A stretch of DNA of 64,000 nt from Nectonema munidae. Its lineage: Eukaryota > Nematomorpha > Nectonematoida > Nectonematidae. Numbering within the stretch: position 1 is the stretch's first letter; the number at the start of each line of letters is the position of its first letter. The stretch covers positions 896,001 through 960,000 of the forward strand of contig JAUIRK010000953.1 of assembly GCA_030549495.1 (NCBI GenBank). The letters are read 5' to 3'. The notes beneath the pieces are model-generated. The model had not been told where the DNA came from and searched no databases. It saw only the letters and a list, made by a program, of their open reading frames with translations. Below, piece after piece: positions 22,243 through 33,986 of the stretch. The position numbers and the translations under genes were made by a program.

Positions 22243-22878
22243 AAAGTTAAAAATAAACAATTGCCTTGTTTTAAAAGCGCGACTTTATCGGAATATGAAT
22301 GATATAGTATAGGGTAATGTTGACATAGAGCCTTTTCTCAGCATTTTAAAAATGCTGGTATATTAATACATTGCTCTATACCAGTGGTTCCCAACCTTTT
22401 TTAGTTTGCGGCACCCTTGGCGAGCCTTTTAAAAATTCCTGGCACCCTTTGAGTAAAAACTTATTTAAAATTTCCATAGTTTTTTTATATTTTTTTATTT
22501 CTACATCTGGATTGATGCAACAATACCTTATACAGAGATCATATAAAAAAATTTATACTGATCCTGCTATCACAGAAAATATAATAATACCAATAGGTAA
22601 TGTTAAGTTTTAAAGTAGTTGCACAATTTATTCAAGTAATTACAGTGTAACACTATGATATAAGACATAACACATAAAAACAAATAGACCATAGTGAATC
22701 ATGCGTTTCTACTTAGTGTGAAAATTTTTACCCTGAATTTTGGTGGCACCCTTAAAAAATGTTACGACATTCTTTAGGGCCACGGCACACCGGTTGGGAA
22801 TCACTACTCTATACTATATTACTCATATTTTAATAAAGTCGTGCTTTTCAAAGAAAGTAATTGTTTATTTTTAACTTT
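22243..22878. repeat. Inverted repeat (foldback) interrupted by a hAT miniature element
   Basis: Arm 1, about 22243-22312, and arm 2, about 22809-22878, are reverse complements (gttaaaaataaacaatt versus aattgtttatttttaac at the outer ends; tactatat near the inner edge). Identity by eye is around 85%. Without the hAT insertion at 22382-22806 the spacer would be only about 60 bp, so the original structure was a tight foldback. Confidence 0.75.
22382..22806. mobile_element. hAT-type miniature element with 8-bp target duplication
   Basis: The left end cagtggttcccaacc and right end ggttgggaatcacta form terminal inverted repeats. The flanking 8-mers ctctatac (22374-22381 and 22807-22814) are identical, the standard hAT target duplication. 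The inside has repeated ggcaccctt words and no transposase. The intact duplication suggests it is fairly young. It sits in the intron between ASPP exons F and G. Confidence 0.9.
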
Positions 22879-24988
22879 AAGTGAAACCTACCGACTTTGC
22901 CTTATGCTCTATATAAACATATATAGGCCGGTCCCCAAATCCGCATAAAAATTAAAATTTTATTCTAAAAAGTGTGAACAAATTGTATTAAAAACTTTTT
23001 AAATGTCCTTTTCATCGTGTTTATCTTAACTCTGTGCTCGATGTCTACGCGTATACAACACAATACGAGCACTTTTTAGAGGAGGATCTGGAGTCCAAGT
23101 TTAGATATTAACCAAAAAGAGCATTTAAAAATTTGATCACTCATGTTATTCAATTTTCAATTTTTTTATGATTATGAGTAAAACAAGTTTTTGCTTTGCC
23201 GGATTTCTTTTCTCGAACTCATAAACATAAAACTTGGATACGATGAACATTCGCTGATCTCCGAGTGTATTAGCTGTCCCAGTGATGTTAGTTGTGAATT
23301 ACTCTTTTTGGCGTTACTTTTTTTTGATCACGCAACAAAATGATTGATGCTTGGAATAATAATAACCCTGTTATTTGATTCGTTATTCTGCAATCCTCGT
23401 CCTTCCATTCTAATTCTTGAGGTGCATTTTTTGCATCCTAAAAGTTCTGATTATGATGCTGCATTTTAGAAGTAGTACACACGACGTAGAGTTATCTATT
23501 TTAAGGATTACAAAATTTGTTTCTCAAGTGTAAATACTTAATTATTGATCAATTTCAGAAAAAATAGCGAAGATATATTTAATTAGTTTAAATTCGCTTA
23601 AAAATGTCATTTGCGTCCTCGATTTTCCATTCGACCTACTAACCATATCAAAAACATTAAGTGATGCAGGGCAGAACAAAGACGCTCCCTCCTGTTATGG
23701 AGACCGTGTACTTGCATGGGTACGTATTACGAATATGCGTTAGATACAGAATTTCGGAGGCATAAAAATGCTATCGCTTCGTCTCCTGAGCAAAAATATT
23801 TCAGTGTCCGGGTCCAACTCCAGGTCCAGCTTTGTCAATATTTTCTCAAGTTTTGAAAAGTTTGTTGTAACAGTTTGATAAAATTCATATTGTGAAGAAG
23901 AAGCTCTTTGATATTGGTAAAAGAGGCTCTTGAAGGGTTTCGTACACTATCCAAACAAAACAATACAAAACTGGTTGATGAATTAATAACCCCTTGGACA
24001 AGGAACAGATAAACATAATTTTTAAATTAACTTAGTGTATTCATGTAACAAATTTATTACTATTCTTAGCAATAAAGATAAAAAAGAGGATTAATTTATT
24101 ATTTTTTATCTAAGCAAAATTCATAAATATAAATGTATATTCTCATAGAAGTAAAATTCTAACTCCTCGTTTTGACTCTACAGAAGTAAATCGGATTAGT
24201 GTGATCTATTTTAAAGTCTTAAACTTATATTTTTCGGTTTCATAGCCCTTTAGAGTTTGTTGGTGGTCATTAAAATTTGAGAGAAATCCTAATAAGCCGG
24301 ACTTACTTAATTTTGCAATACTTTATATATGCAAAAATAAGTTTATTGAAAATTGCAAAAATCCAACAATATATTTGATTCAAACGCACTTCTGCGAAGA
24401 TAAAGTAGTATCCTTCAAAATGTCTTTATTATGACGGAGATATTGATAAAATTGAGAGCAAGAAACATTTTAAAAGTTTTAATTTACTTCAGAATTTTAC
24501 AATCATTCCACTGATCTCCATCAAGGATCTCTCTATATTTGCGTTATGATCTTGTATTCCAAAAATATATTGGGTAATTTTCACTAACTCAGAAAAGGTA
24601 TCTATAAAACGCGCTCATCTTTCATTTTTTGATAGTAGTTTAAAGTTAGTATTTTTTTCATCATTCAAAATACAGAGACAGATCAAATCATTTTAAATCA
24701 TTCATTTTGATATTAAATCATTTAAAGATAAATACCATAAAAAATCCGCATATTTTAGGTTTTAGAAAAAATATGCAGAAAAAATCTTTCTAATCGTCTT
24801 TCTGATCGATCACCCTACCCTAATATTCAACGTTGTATGAAAACAGAATAAACTAATTAAGAGTAATTAACAAATTACTGCCCGAAGCCAGGCATGGGAG
24901 CAACATTTATGATATTATCGCCTTCGGCTCCAAACCCCGATTAGATTACATGCAACTCATCAATATGCTCTTTCATTTCTTTCTTTAG
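22879..24988. other. Intron between ASPP exons F and G, right part
   Basis: No gene, RNA or confident mobile element recognised. Confidence 0.6.
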
Positions 24989-25188
24989 AAGTTCAAGATG
25001 ACATCGGCTCGATAAATGACGGAAAAGTGTATGCCTTGTACGATTACATAGCTAGTCAAAGTGATGAGTTATCCTTCAAAACACATGACCTCATGTATGT
25101 GTTGAATAAGTTCACAGACAACGAGATTGACTGGTGGCTCACTAAATTGAACAACAAAACAGGCTTCGTTCCAATCAACTATATTGCC
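24989..25188 (+). CDS. ASPP: ASPP gene, exon G: SH3 domain
   Basis: The acceptor is ttctttctttag; the donor is ATTGCC|GTAAGT, phase 0. The exon encodes VQDDIGSINDGK, then the SH3 fold: VYALYDYIASQSDELSFK (ALYDY motif, RT loop with DELSF), then DLMYVLNKFTDNEIDWWLTK and GFVPINYIA. The peptide-groove residues ALYDY, the WW pair and PxNY are present. Vertebrate ASPPs have three consecutive Trp (WWWA); here the third is Leu, a change at the edge of the groove. In this family the SH3 domain works together with the ankyrin repeats to bind p53-family DNA-binding domains and other partners. Confidence 0.96.
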
Positions 25189-26576
25189 GTAAGTTTTCTC
25201 ATTTTTCTTTTTTACGAGGAAATTATTGCAAAGCAAAGCAAGGCTTGGATAACTTAGAAAAAAATAATTTAGTTCCAATTTTAAAAATGTATTACTTTAT
25301 TCAAAGATATTCAGAAGGAGGTAAGCAACGTCTCACTAGACAGCCAAACGTTTGGTAGCTCTAAGAAAATGTCACTGAGTGAAATTAGTTAGAGCTCTAA
25401 TAAGTATATAATCTTTTAAGTGAGTATGCTTTGAAATCAGCACATATGTTGTTTCTAAGATTGTTCCTATGTAATTAAAAATATTAATTAAAACGTTACC
25501 GCGAGGGCCGCTGCTAGGAATTGCGGGGCTCAATCAGAAATGTGATATTGGGGCCCCAACTCTACATAGTAAAATTTATCGCTGTTTATATTTCATATTA
25601 AAAAAACACATATAAGCTAATTCAATTATAAAATTGGATTAAATTTTAGTGTACATTTAATTTTTCGAGATATAAATCTAAAAATGTGCTTTATTAATTT
25701 TTAAAACCCCCTTTCAAAAACCTTCTAACACCTGAAGTAATAAAAAACTAAATTTTAGATATATTTTGATTGGCTCTCTGTAAATATTAATTTTTCATGT
25801 GATTTTAAGAGCTTTTTTTTAATTTAGAGAGAAAATTTCTTTTTTGAAATTTGAAGCATTGAAAAATATAAAAAAATAAAATTATTATTAAAAGTAAAAA
25901 AATTCGCCATTGCTAGGGTAGGTGGATATAACGATAATTTACTAAATTCATCATGGATAATAAATTAATTTTATGAGAAAGATTATCTCACTTTTCATTC
26001 TGCATTTTAAGTAGTATTTTGTACCTCATATAATACAGAAAAAGGCCCACAGGCGGGCGGCTTCTTCAAGGTACGGGGCCCAATTGATAACATCGGTCAA
26101 ATCCGCTTATGTGTCTTGAAAGATTATTGTAAATATTTTAGGAAGTGCTGTAAAAAATAGATTGAAAAACGGTTATATGAGAGTGCAAGTAGAAAAAAAA
26201 TATGAAGAAAGACAAAAAATGAATTGGATGATGTTCTCCAATAGATGAAACTCTCACTCTTAACTTAAATTAAACAAGAATTTATCATAATAGGTAAAGT
26301 AAAGGAAATGAGAATATTTAGAAATTATTTATATGATGCATGTGGAAGAATAGAACTATCGTCTTCTCTTTTTAGAAAACCAATTTTCAAATCAAAAAAG
26401 AAATAAACTTGTCTAATTTTGCCTCCGGGTATACTCTCTTCAGTGTAAAATGAGAGCCCGCTTCATACTGTACCCGTGTTATTATCTACTTTATATTAGT
26501 TTGCTTAATTTCGGCCAATCAATACATTGGCCATTGAGCGCGCTTTTGTTTTAACAATTGAACATCCTATTTTTAG
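25189..26576. other. Last intron of ASPP
   Basis: About 1.4 kb. It holds the decayed repeat at 25500-26090; the rest is A+T-rich with nothing recognised. Confidence 0.8.
25500..26090. repeat. Decayed interspersed repeat with GGGGCCC-type ends
   Basis: The left part (ccgctgctaggaattgcggg and tattggggccccaact) and right part (aggtacggggcccaattg) have the look of an old non-autonomous DNA element. The terminal repeats are weak and no target duplication is visible. Confidence 0.3.
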
Positions 26577-26621
26577 TTGTATCCACGTGTGAAAGCCAAT
26601 GAAACAAGTAAGTCACGCTAA
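26577..26621 (+). CDS. ASPP: ASPP gene, terminal exon H
   Basis: A 45-bp exon follows acceptor catcctatttttag and encodes LYPRVKANETSKSR followed by TAA. It completes the last SH3 strand (NYIA-LYPRV), exactly as human ASPP2 ends in LLGLYPRIKPRQRSLA. The tiny exon would be missed by ORF scans. It contains a possible cryptic donor (CAA|GTAAGT) just before the stop, but the stop and homology make this the natural C-terminus. A possible poly(A) signal, AATAAA, lies near 26900. Confidence 0.92.
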   Translation: MYPRVKANETSKSR

Positions 26622-28249
26622 CATCGCCGCCTCGTCTTCCACCACCTCTTCTTTGGCTTTGTGATGGTGTTGTATAAGTGAATACACACACACTTGTTCA
26701 CTTCTTGTTGCCTTGGCATCTCATTCACTATCTTCTTGCTTAAGCTTGGTGTTTCAAGCTTCTTCAAAAAAGCTTGAAAATGGCAAATTCTTCCAGTAAC
26801 ATCGCCTCCGTCCTCTTATCATCAGTATTTTTCTTTGTCAATTGAAGAAGCAGAATAAGATAGCCGAAGATATTAAATTTATTTGTTTTGTTTTTCAAAA
26901 TAAAATATTGCGCTCATTTTTGAAAGACAACCCTATCCCATTCCACTCTCCACAATGAATGCTTCGATAGTGATGATGATTATAACCCAAAGTCGATTAG
27001 AGTGTTGTCATTATACCGATGTTTTTGAGATTTTAGTGTATGTGTGTCTAATCTCAATACGTATGAAGTATGTCTCTATTTATTTGTATGTACGCCTATA
27101 TATTTTTTTGTATCAGACGTGTATTAATACAAATAAATAGGAAGGTTTGTGTCAAGGATGTCAAAAAATGTAAATGTATGTATGTATGTACGGTTGCGCT
27201 AACACTAACTCTGATACTAGCATTAACGCTAATTCTACACTAATCCTAATCCCGACATCCTTCCAAAATTTTAAGCATCAAGGCGCATTTAGAAATTGAT
27301 TGAGCGCTTATCAAACAACTATTGAACAAATTTGAATGGTCAAAATCAATGGTAGAGCGGTTGCCCCCCACATCCATTGTAAATATCCTAAGAACATAGT
27401 CTTTATAATTAGTAAGGAGAAAATAAAAGCTTTGTCATAAAACTAGTTTTTTCTTGAAGCTAAAGATTGCGTAATAGATTCATAAATTTTTTAAAGAGCT
27501 TGGACGCCTTCAAAAAATGTATGTATGGTAAAGCCTCTAGATATTGAAAACCCTAACAACTCAATAAAAGTGTTCTGCATCAGTTTACAAGAATAAATTG
27601 AGAATTTGGAAGGATATTCAATGCCGGAGGTTTTACTTTTATTAAATTATTCTTGACATTTATACCCAATTTACTCTTATCTGGCTTTCTATGTCTTTAA
27701 CAACTCTGATCAATATTCTAGAACTAGTCTAAGCATGGTAGCATTTTTGCTAATTCTAACTGCTCAAATCCTCATCTCAACATGTAATAAAATGATTACA
27801 TTTTAAAATTATTTAATTACGAGTTGAGGAATTAGACAAGGCAGCCGTGGAGCAAGAGTCCGACCAATAAACGAAAGAAGGATTCCCATCTCCGAAAAAT
27901 GAAAGAGTAGAAAAATCTCAGAGATGAAATGGCATCAGTTCTCCATCTAGTTAGACACTTTTGTCAGCCATCTTTTTTACAAGGACACTATTTTCAAAAA
28001 AAAATGCTAGTGGGTCAAGTTGTTTATCATCGAATATATTATAAATACATGAACTACGCATATATTGGATAGTTTGAAAACTTGTAAGATTATATTTATT
28101 CTTTTTTTTGTAAGATTTTTTATTTGATAATAATCTAAAGCACAAAGCGACCAAGAAGATTCTTCTACATGGATACGCGCCGAAAATCAAGGCTTCAGGT
28201 CCTTTCTTCTCTTTCTCCAACTTCAGAAGCTTACCGCTACACATGAGCA
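26622..28249. other. 3' flank of ASPP; intergenic
   Basis: Includes the probable ASPP 3' UTR and a (TATG)n run near 27170-27188. No further gene recognised. The 99-codon minus-strand frame at 27951-28250 lacks recognisable content. Confidence 0.6.
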
Positions 28250-29370
28250 CTTTACAGTAGAGAAAGTAATTCCTAAACTCTTCAGAGCAAATGTAATTGA
28301 AAGATGCAATAAGGCAAAAATCCTATCACCTATTTTTGTAATTCCGAAGGAAACAGCAAATATACGTTTATTGCAACTTTTTCATTTACTAAAGAACTTT
28401 TTGAGAAAGCTGATTTCTCATTATCGGCTCCGGTATTGCTTGGCAATATACCTAATAACTTCAAATGGGCGTGCAAGTTGGACCTACGCGATGCTTTCTA
28501 CGGCATCTGTATCCACAAAGCTTACCAAACCTGCTTCGCATTTAAAGTAAACGGAGTTGCATACAAATTCAAAAGACTACCTATGGGGGCTTCGTTCTCT
28601 TCCGGAATACTGCAAAAAACAGTATGCAAATTTAGAAGTCTATTCTTACAAACTCACGAACAAAATACCAAAATCTTGGTATACTTGGATGATCTACTGA
28701 TAATAGTCAATGAATGTTAAGAAGACGCATGCGACACTATCAAGAAATTCATCAGCTTCCTTCAAGAATTCAACATTGAAATCAATGAAGATAAAAGTTC
28801 CGTCATTCTGTCACAACACATCGATTACTTAGGCATCAACAGAAAGTTATCCTATGCAAAACCAAGAAAGCCTTAAGCTTGCAATGGGAAGAAAATGTAA
28901 GCGACATAGTTTTTCAAAGAGCCCTAGGATTCATAACCTACTATCTCGCAACAGTGCCAAACACAAATAAAAGATTTTCTCCACTCTTCAACCCCATTAG
29001 AAAGTATGCCATTGCGGTAAAACTCTAGATCAAAGCATTGGAATGTATTAACAAGCCAATTCCAATGGAAGAAGTAAATACAATGTATTGTGGATCTACG
29101 CCTTCCTCCATCGCATTTGTATCCAAACAAGAACATTACATGAAAGAACTTCCCGAACCACTCCCAATTGCCATGGCAGAACTGATTGCACTTATCTTAG
29201 CCGGTATGCACTTTAAAGGTAACCCTTTCTTTTATTCAGATTCTGTCGCGGCACTGGGAGTGGTCAAGAATGGTGGATCAACAGAAACGCAGCTAAATGG
29301 CATCATCTCCGCAATGATCGAAAAGGATGAGATAAAATTCTACCATCTGGGAGTGACTATATAAGTCAAC
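28250..29370 (+). mobile_element. Fossil of a reverse transcriptase/RNase H retroelement, class uncertain
   Basis: Plus-strand frames give, in order, an upstream RT region, the palm region (WACKLDLRDAFYGICI, YKFKRLPMGASFSSG, ILVYLDDLLII) and an RNase H-like segment (PLPIAMAELIALILAG and FYSDSVAALGVVKNGG). RT directly followed by RNase H excludes most LINEs. The combination of LPMGAS and PLPIxxAEL resembles DIRS/VIPER-like and hepadnavirus-like enzymes more than ordinary Ty3 elements. No terminal repeats, gag or integrase were found. It is broken, with a few interruptions, and is best treated as a fossil fragment. Confidence 0.65.
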
Positions 29371-29589
29371 GCTGCAGCGCACGACTCAGTTTTCTTGTTT
29401 TTCTCTTCACCTCATCCCTCACGAAAGTCTTGTTCAAAACATTTTACTCACCTTCTCTCAAGCGCCCACACGCGATTCCAACCCTAGAAGACAAAAGACA
29501 ATTTTTTGTTAATCTATAGCCCTTTGTGATATATCATATTTTTGCTGTTTTTATAATTTTACGTTAAAGTTTTCAGAGAATCCAAAAAA

Positions 29590-30095
29590 ACTAAGATCAA
29601 ACTAGAAATCAAACCAGCTCGCTAAAAACAGATATTTCATGTAAAATATTTTTAGAGACAGTTTTTATACTTAACCCACAAATTCTAGCTAGGATATTTT
29701 CAAAACAGCATGGTTGATTTGGTATAAAAATAGATATTTTATTTTGAATTTCAGAAATATTTTTGTAGACAGTTTTAAGATGTTAACCGTACATTTGATT
29801 GACACTTTTAGATATTTTCAAAACTTAAATGTGAAAAATAAGTCTAGAAATGAAACTAGCATGGTTGATTTGGTATAAAAACATTTATTTCATGTAAAAT
29901 TTGAGATAGGAGATTTCAGACATAAACCGCAAATTTAATGGACACTTTCAGATATTTTCAAAGCCTAAATGAAAAAGCTAAGTCCAGAAAGGAAACCAAC
30001 ATGCCCTATTTGGTACAAAAACATAAATTTTATGTAAAATTTGAATGAATATTTTATTAGATATATTTAACATCAATCAACCTTTTGATTGACAT
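29590..30095. repeat. Degenerate tandem array, unit about 140-150 bp
   Basis: Anchors catggttgatttggtataaa at 29709 and 29860 and catgccctatttggtacaaa at 30000 mark successive units, with shared words tttcatgtaaaatttga and cagatattttcaaa. A partial earlier unit starts near 29590. Units are clearly diverged and non-coding. Confidence 0.7.
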
Positions 30096-30465
30096 TTTCT
30101 AAAAAGTAAACAAGTTAATCCTTTCAGCACAATAAGGTTTAGAAAATAGTTTTTTGAAACAACTGAAAAAAGTTTTTATAAACAAATTTTATTTATAAAA
30201 AGTTTCATGGACAAAAAAAAATTGTGACACATATGTCACAATAGTAAACTTAGGAAAATTTTTCAAAAACTTTTTTGTTTATATATCTTATATATTATGT
30301 GATAATCAAAAATTTTATTTAAAAAGTTTACGCACAGTTATAAATGAACATTTTTAAAGCAATTTCTTTTTTTAATGTGAAACACAAATAAACTTCACAT
30401 TTCACACAAAAACTGACAGTTTTGCTCTCAAGTTTTTTTCTTGAGCATAAAAAACATCTGTCTTT

Positions 30466-31150
30466 TTAGCTGTTTGATGATCTGGTGCTCAGGCGTATTT
30501 GGCTGTAAATTTGAAGAAAGCAACTTGAGAAGCTCTTTCTTTGCCTTGAAGAATAATTATTTATTAAAGATTTATCAATAATTGAAGTAAACTCCAGCAA
30601 GCTTACTACATTTGAATCTTTTTTATTCAAACTAGAATATATCACATGTGAATTGTTTATACAAATTGAAAGTAAGTCAAAAAAATCTTGCGGTAATATT
30701 TTTTTGAAATCACAAGAATAATAAGAAAGTCTTTGGTCCATTAAATCTCACCACCCATATGTTTATTGTATTTTAAAACAATTTCAGAAGAAATGATTGA
30801 AACTTTGATTTTTTTGTATCGTTTCCAAATTTTTGCCATCTAAAAAATTAGAAATAAAAAAAAACGCTACGTTCATCCTTCCATTTTACACAAGAAAGAC
30901 CAGAAGAATAAAATGCTTGGTGTTCCCCCCTTTTCATTTCTTTATCAGGTTTGAAGTTTGGCAAATTTTTACGATTTAAACGTATAGTACCACATACGAA
31001 AACATTCTTTGATAATAGACTGTCTGCCAACTCTACAGAAGTAAAAAAAGTTGTCGTAAAATACCCGACAGCCTTTATTGTCAATATTAGAAGTCAACTT
31101 TTTCACCCAAGTTTTCTTTTCTATCTTCGCATTAAAATTTAATATTTGTG
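30466..31150 (-). mobile_element. piggyBac transposase remnant (C-terminal half)
   Basis: The minus-strand frame at 30848-31084 contains DNFFTS-like TTFFTSVELADSLLSKNVF, CGTIRLNRKNLPNFKPDKE and LSCVKWKDERSVFF. These match the DDE core of piggyBac transposases (third catalytic Asp region). Downstream, 30466-30741 carries DQRLSYYSCDFKKI, the conserved region after the core. The two are in different frames, and the N-terminal half is missing, so this is an inactive fragment. No TTAA-flanked termini were identified. Confidence 0.8.
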
Positions 31151-31983
31151 TTATGCGTTCAAAACTGTAGATGGTTATAAATTTTCAAGATTGGATCTAA
31201 TATACTAAGGTTAGCTACAGATAATATCAAAATTTTAATTTTTGATTGACAGTTTTGACATGAAAGTCATTCTTAACTTCTCTAAAGTTCTGTAACTTTT
31301 TTAGTTCAGTTTAGGGGACGTTTTATTTTCGTAATAATACACTAATAGGGTTAGGCCAAGAATGAAGGTGAATGGCCTTATAGATAAGGATGTTCAATGT
31401 AGAGATTTATGGAGATATAAAATCCAGGCCACTGACCTCCTAATAGGAGATAAATTTTAGGAGGCAAATACTCACAAGGTTAACTTTTTCCAGAGAATAT
31501 ACTTCTTCTTTTGAAGAAAGGAGCCTGGCTTCATGTTAACCGTAGAAACAGAAAGTGGAGATCGATTTACTGAATAAAAGGCATGACTATTATATTTATA
31601 TCACTTTATTGTGCTTTAAGTGATGATGTGCTGTTGTAATCTCTCTTATTTATGACTTATAAATATTTTACTTTTTGAAGAAGCAAATTTTGTGTGTAAA
31701 ATTTGCGGAAAGATGTTTTAGATAAATTTTATTTTAATCTTGCCTTCTCGAATCTAAGAAAATTGATTTATAATTTTTTACGAAATTGAATAAAACTTAT
31801 GAGAACCGTTTTATATTCCACCTTTTCTCGCTTACCTTAAACTTTTGGAATGAGTTCAATCAGTGCTTTAATTTTCCATTTTTCATTGTAATAAAAAAAA
31901 ACTTTTATCCAGAATGAACAAATTCACACGTTAAAAGTTCTATAGAAAAAGAAAGCTATATTATATTAATTATATTTTCTAAA
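31151..31983. other. Intergenic, 3' of PTAR1
   Basis: No gene or element recognised. Probably contains the PTAR1 3' UTR. Confidence 0.5.
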
Positions 31984-33225
31984 TTAATTATTATTATTAT
32001 TAAAGAATCGAAATATTGCATTGGAGTAGTGACTTTGAGTTGAATATATTTTTGCAAAAATTCGAGAAATCGTTTGAAGGTATTGATGGCAAAGGCTTTC
32101 AACATCATCCAAGTGTGAAGGTTCGATATTTTGCGCTTTTTTAAGTACCTCTTGCGAAAATTGCTTCTCTGAAATTACATAAGAATTTGATAGGTTGCTA
32201 AACTTTTCTTTATCACATGGCGCTTTGCAGAGGCAGAAGAATAGATTGAGGTATGTGTAAGAGATGAAGCGTCTGTGCAACCACAGAGCTTGTGAACTTG
32301 GATAGAAGCTTAGCAGTGATGAATTACAACTTCTTTCACGCAGTAATAACTTGACGAAAATAGATTTTCCTTTGTCAGCATAAAAATTCAGTAACTCTCT
32401 CTCAAAATCCTTTTCATCGATTCCAGTGGAAAATGGTGGCAGTTCTTTTTCTATCTCCTCTATAGCAGAAGCTTCTAGACAGACTTCGAAAAGGGCATGA
32501 AATAAACGAATGAATACAAATTGTTTAAAATGTAATGATCCATATTCGCTAATATGTCGTCGCTGCCAACAATCCAAAAGAAAGATCTCAGCCAGTAAAG
32601 TCTTTATGATGCAGAGTCTTGAGTGCACATGAGAAAGGATTAACTTAATTATGCTGACGCGATAATTCCACGAATAATAGTTCCTGGCGTATCTTTCACA
32701 ATGCTTCAAACAAATCTCCAGCTCACTCGGCAAAAGGGAAGGAGATGGCGTATTTTGGGAAAGTGAGCAAACATGCTTTATGATGAAGAGTCTGTGCGAT
32801 ATCGTAGCTAAACTCTTTGATGAGGCAGACCAAACTAGGGCATTGAATGAAAGAGCATCTTCCACCGAAATCACTTTGTCCAATAGAAAGCGTTTTTGAA
32901 ATGACCAGAAGTGGTGGTTGTCTGGAGATAACAAGAGCAGAACTTGATTTAGCGATAAGAGGGTCTCATCATTGCACAATCGCTGCTTTTTGAATTCGGA
33001 GTAGGTGTACGATAACAAAGTGGGAAGGGCCCACGCATCAAAGCCCAAGCAACCATCATGCAACTTGACGGGTGAACAATTTTGAAAAGAGACACTTGCT
33101 GTGGGTATTATGTAAAACTCTTTAATGTCATTTTTATGAAGACAAGACAAAAGATCACGATAAATTTTGATACTCAAGCAACGATCATCGTCATCCTCAT
33201 TCATGACTTGGTGCGAAAGCAACAC
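31984..33225 (-). CDS. PTAR1: Protein prenyltransferase alpha-subunit repeat-containing protein 1
   Basis: A single open frame of 413 codons with no intron. Alpha-subunit (PPTA) repeat signatures are visible: LLSPDNHHFWSFQKRFLL near residues 103-120, CERYARNYYSWNYRVSIIK near 176-194 and SQALWLHRRFISYTYLN near 310-326. The W-x-x-R/W-x-Y spacing is that of prenyltransferase alpha subunits. Overall length is close to animal PTAR1 (about 400-430 residues). In mammals PTAR1 pairs with RABGGTB to form geranylgeranyltransferase III, which modifies the SNARE YKT6; that role here is inferred by homology. ATG at 33225 is the first in frame; a second Met seven codons later (MNEDDDDR) could serve instead. 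The C-terminus ends FFNNNNN, the poly-Asn being encoded by an (ATT)n-type repeat. Confidence 0.88.
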   Translation of the reverse strand: MLLSHQVMNEDDDDRCLSIKIYRDLLSCLHKNDIKEFYIIPTASVSFQNCSPVKLHDGCLGFDAWALPTLLSYTYSEFKKQRLCNDETLLSLNQVLLLLSPDNHHFWSFQKRFLLDKVISVEDALSFNALVWSASSKSLATISHRLFIIKHVCSLSQNTPSPSLLPSELEICLKHCERYARNYYSWNYRVSIIKLILSHVHSRLCIIKTLLAEIFLLDCWQRRHISEYGSLHFKQFVFIRLFHALFEVCLEASAIEEIEKELPPFSTGIDEKDFERELLNFYADKGKSIFVKLLLRERSCNSSLLSFYPSSQALWLHRRFISYTYLNLFFCLCKAPCDKEKFSNLSNSYVISEKQFSQEVLKKAQNIEPSHLDDVESLCHQYLQTISRIFAKIYSTQSHYSNAIFRFFNNNNN

Positions 33226-33986
33226 AAATCATAAAACTCAAAAAAGTTACTCTAAATGTCACACTTATCTGGCACAATTCCAAACCTTAAACACAATATT
33301 TGAAAGCTTAAATATATTTATTTTACATTAGCAAGAAATTATTATTTTGAAGAAAAAGCACTTCAGCCATGGTATTATTGTACTACTAGACTGGACAAAT
33401 ATCTCGTGATAAACAATAAACAGGCTAATGTTTATAAAAATAGTAAGATTATGATTACCTAACCCTGCCATGCAGTACAGGAATCTTTAATATAAGTTTA
33501 CAAAACAGAAACCTTTCTAAAAAATTCTTTGTATACTCATAAATTAAACTAATAGTTGTGTAGCTAGACTTTGCTACGCTCGAGCTGAAATTTATTTTAG
33601 CTAAACACAACCAATTTTTTAATGAAATGAATTTTCATTTAGTAGATTTTCAAAAAGCTGGATATTGAATAATATATGAAAAGTTTTTGCATAATTTTTT
33701 TATCAAGCTTTCAATAACCACAACGTGAATTTTCTACAGGAAAATAGCATAGTGTTAAAAAATTTAAAAAATGTTTTTTGTGTTCATTACACGCTAGTAA
33801 CTAAAATAAAAATTCATGAAAAATAAAAAAAAAACTCTTGAAAAAAAAGAAAATTTAATAAAAAAGAAGCAAATTTAAAATTCTCATTATTTTCACATTA
33901 AGATGATTTAACTCCTGGTTAGAGCACCTTAATAGAATTTTAGAAAAATGTTATTGCAGTTTAGACAAAATTATTTACCTATCTAC
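33226..33986. other. Upstream flank of PTAR1
   Basis: A+T-rich, presumably containing the PTAR1 promoter. No clear TATA box or other element could be assigned. Confidence 0.4.

Noticed and set aside
27170-27250. Telomere-like TAAC-rich words
   Set aside because: Irregular variants with no consistent unit, next to a (TATG)n run; not a telomeric array.
27951-28250. Minus-strand 99-codon frame ahead of the RT fossil
   Set aside because: No family resemblance, and it abuts the fossil on the opposite strand; likely chance.
29590-30095. CRISPR-like array
   Set aside because: The repeats are long, diverged and contiguous with no unique spacers, and the window is eukaryotic.
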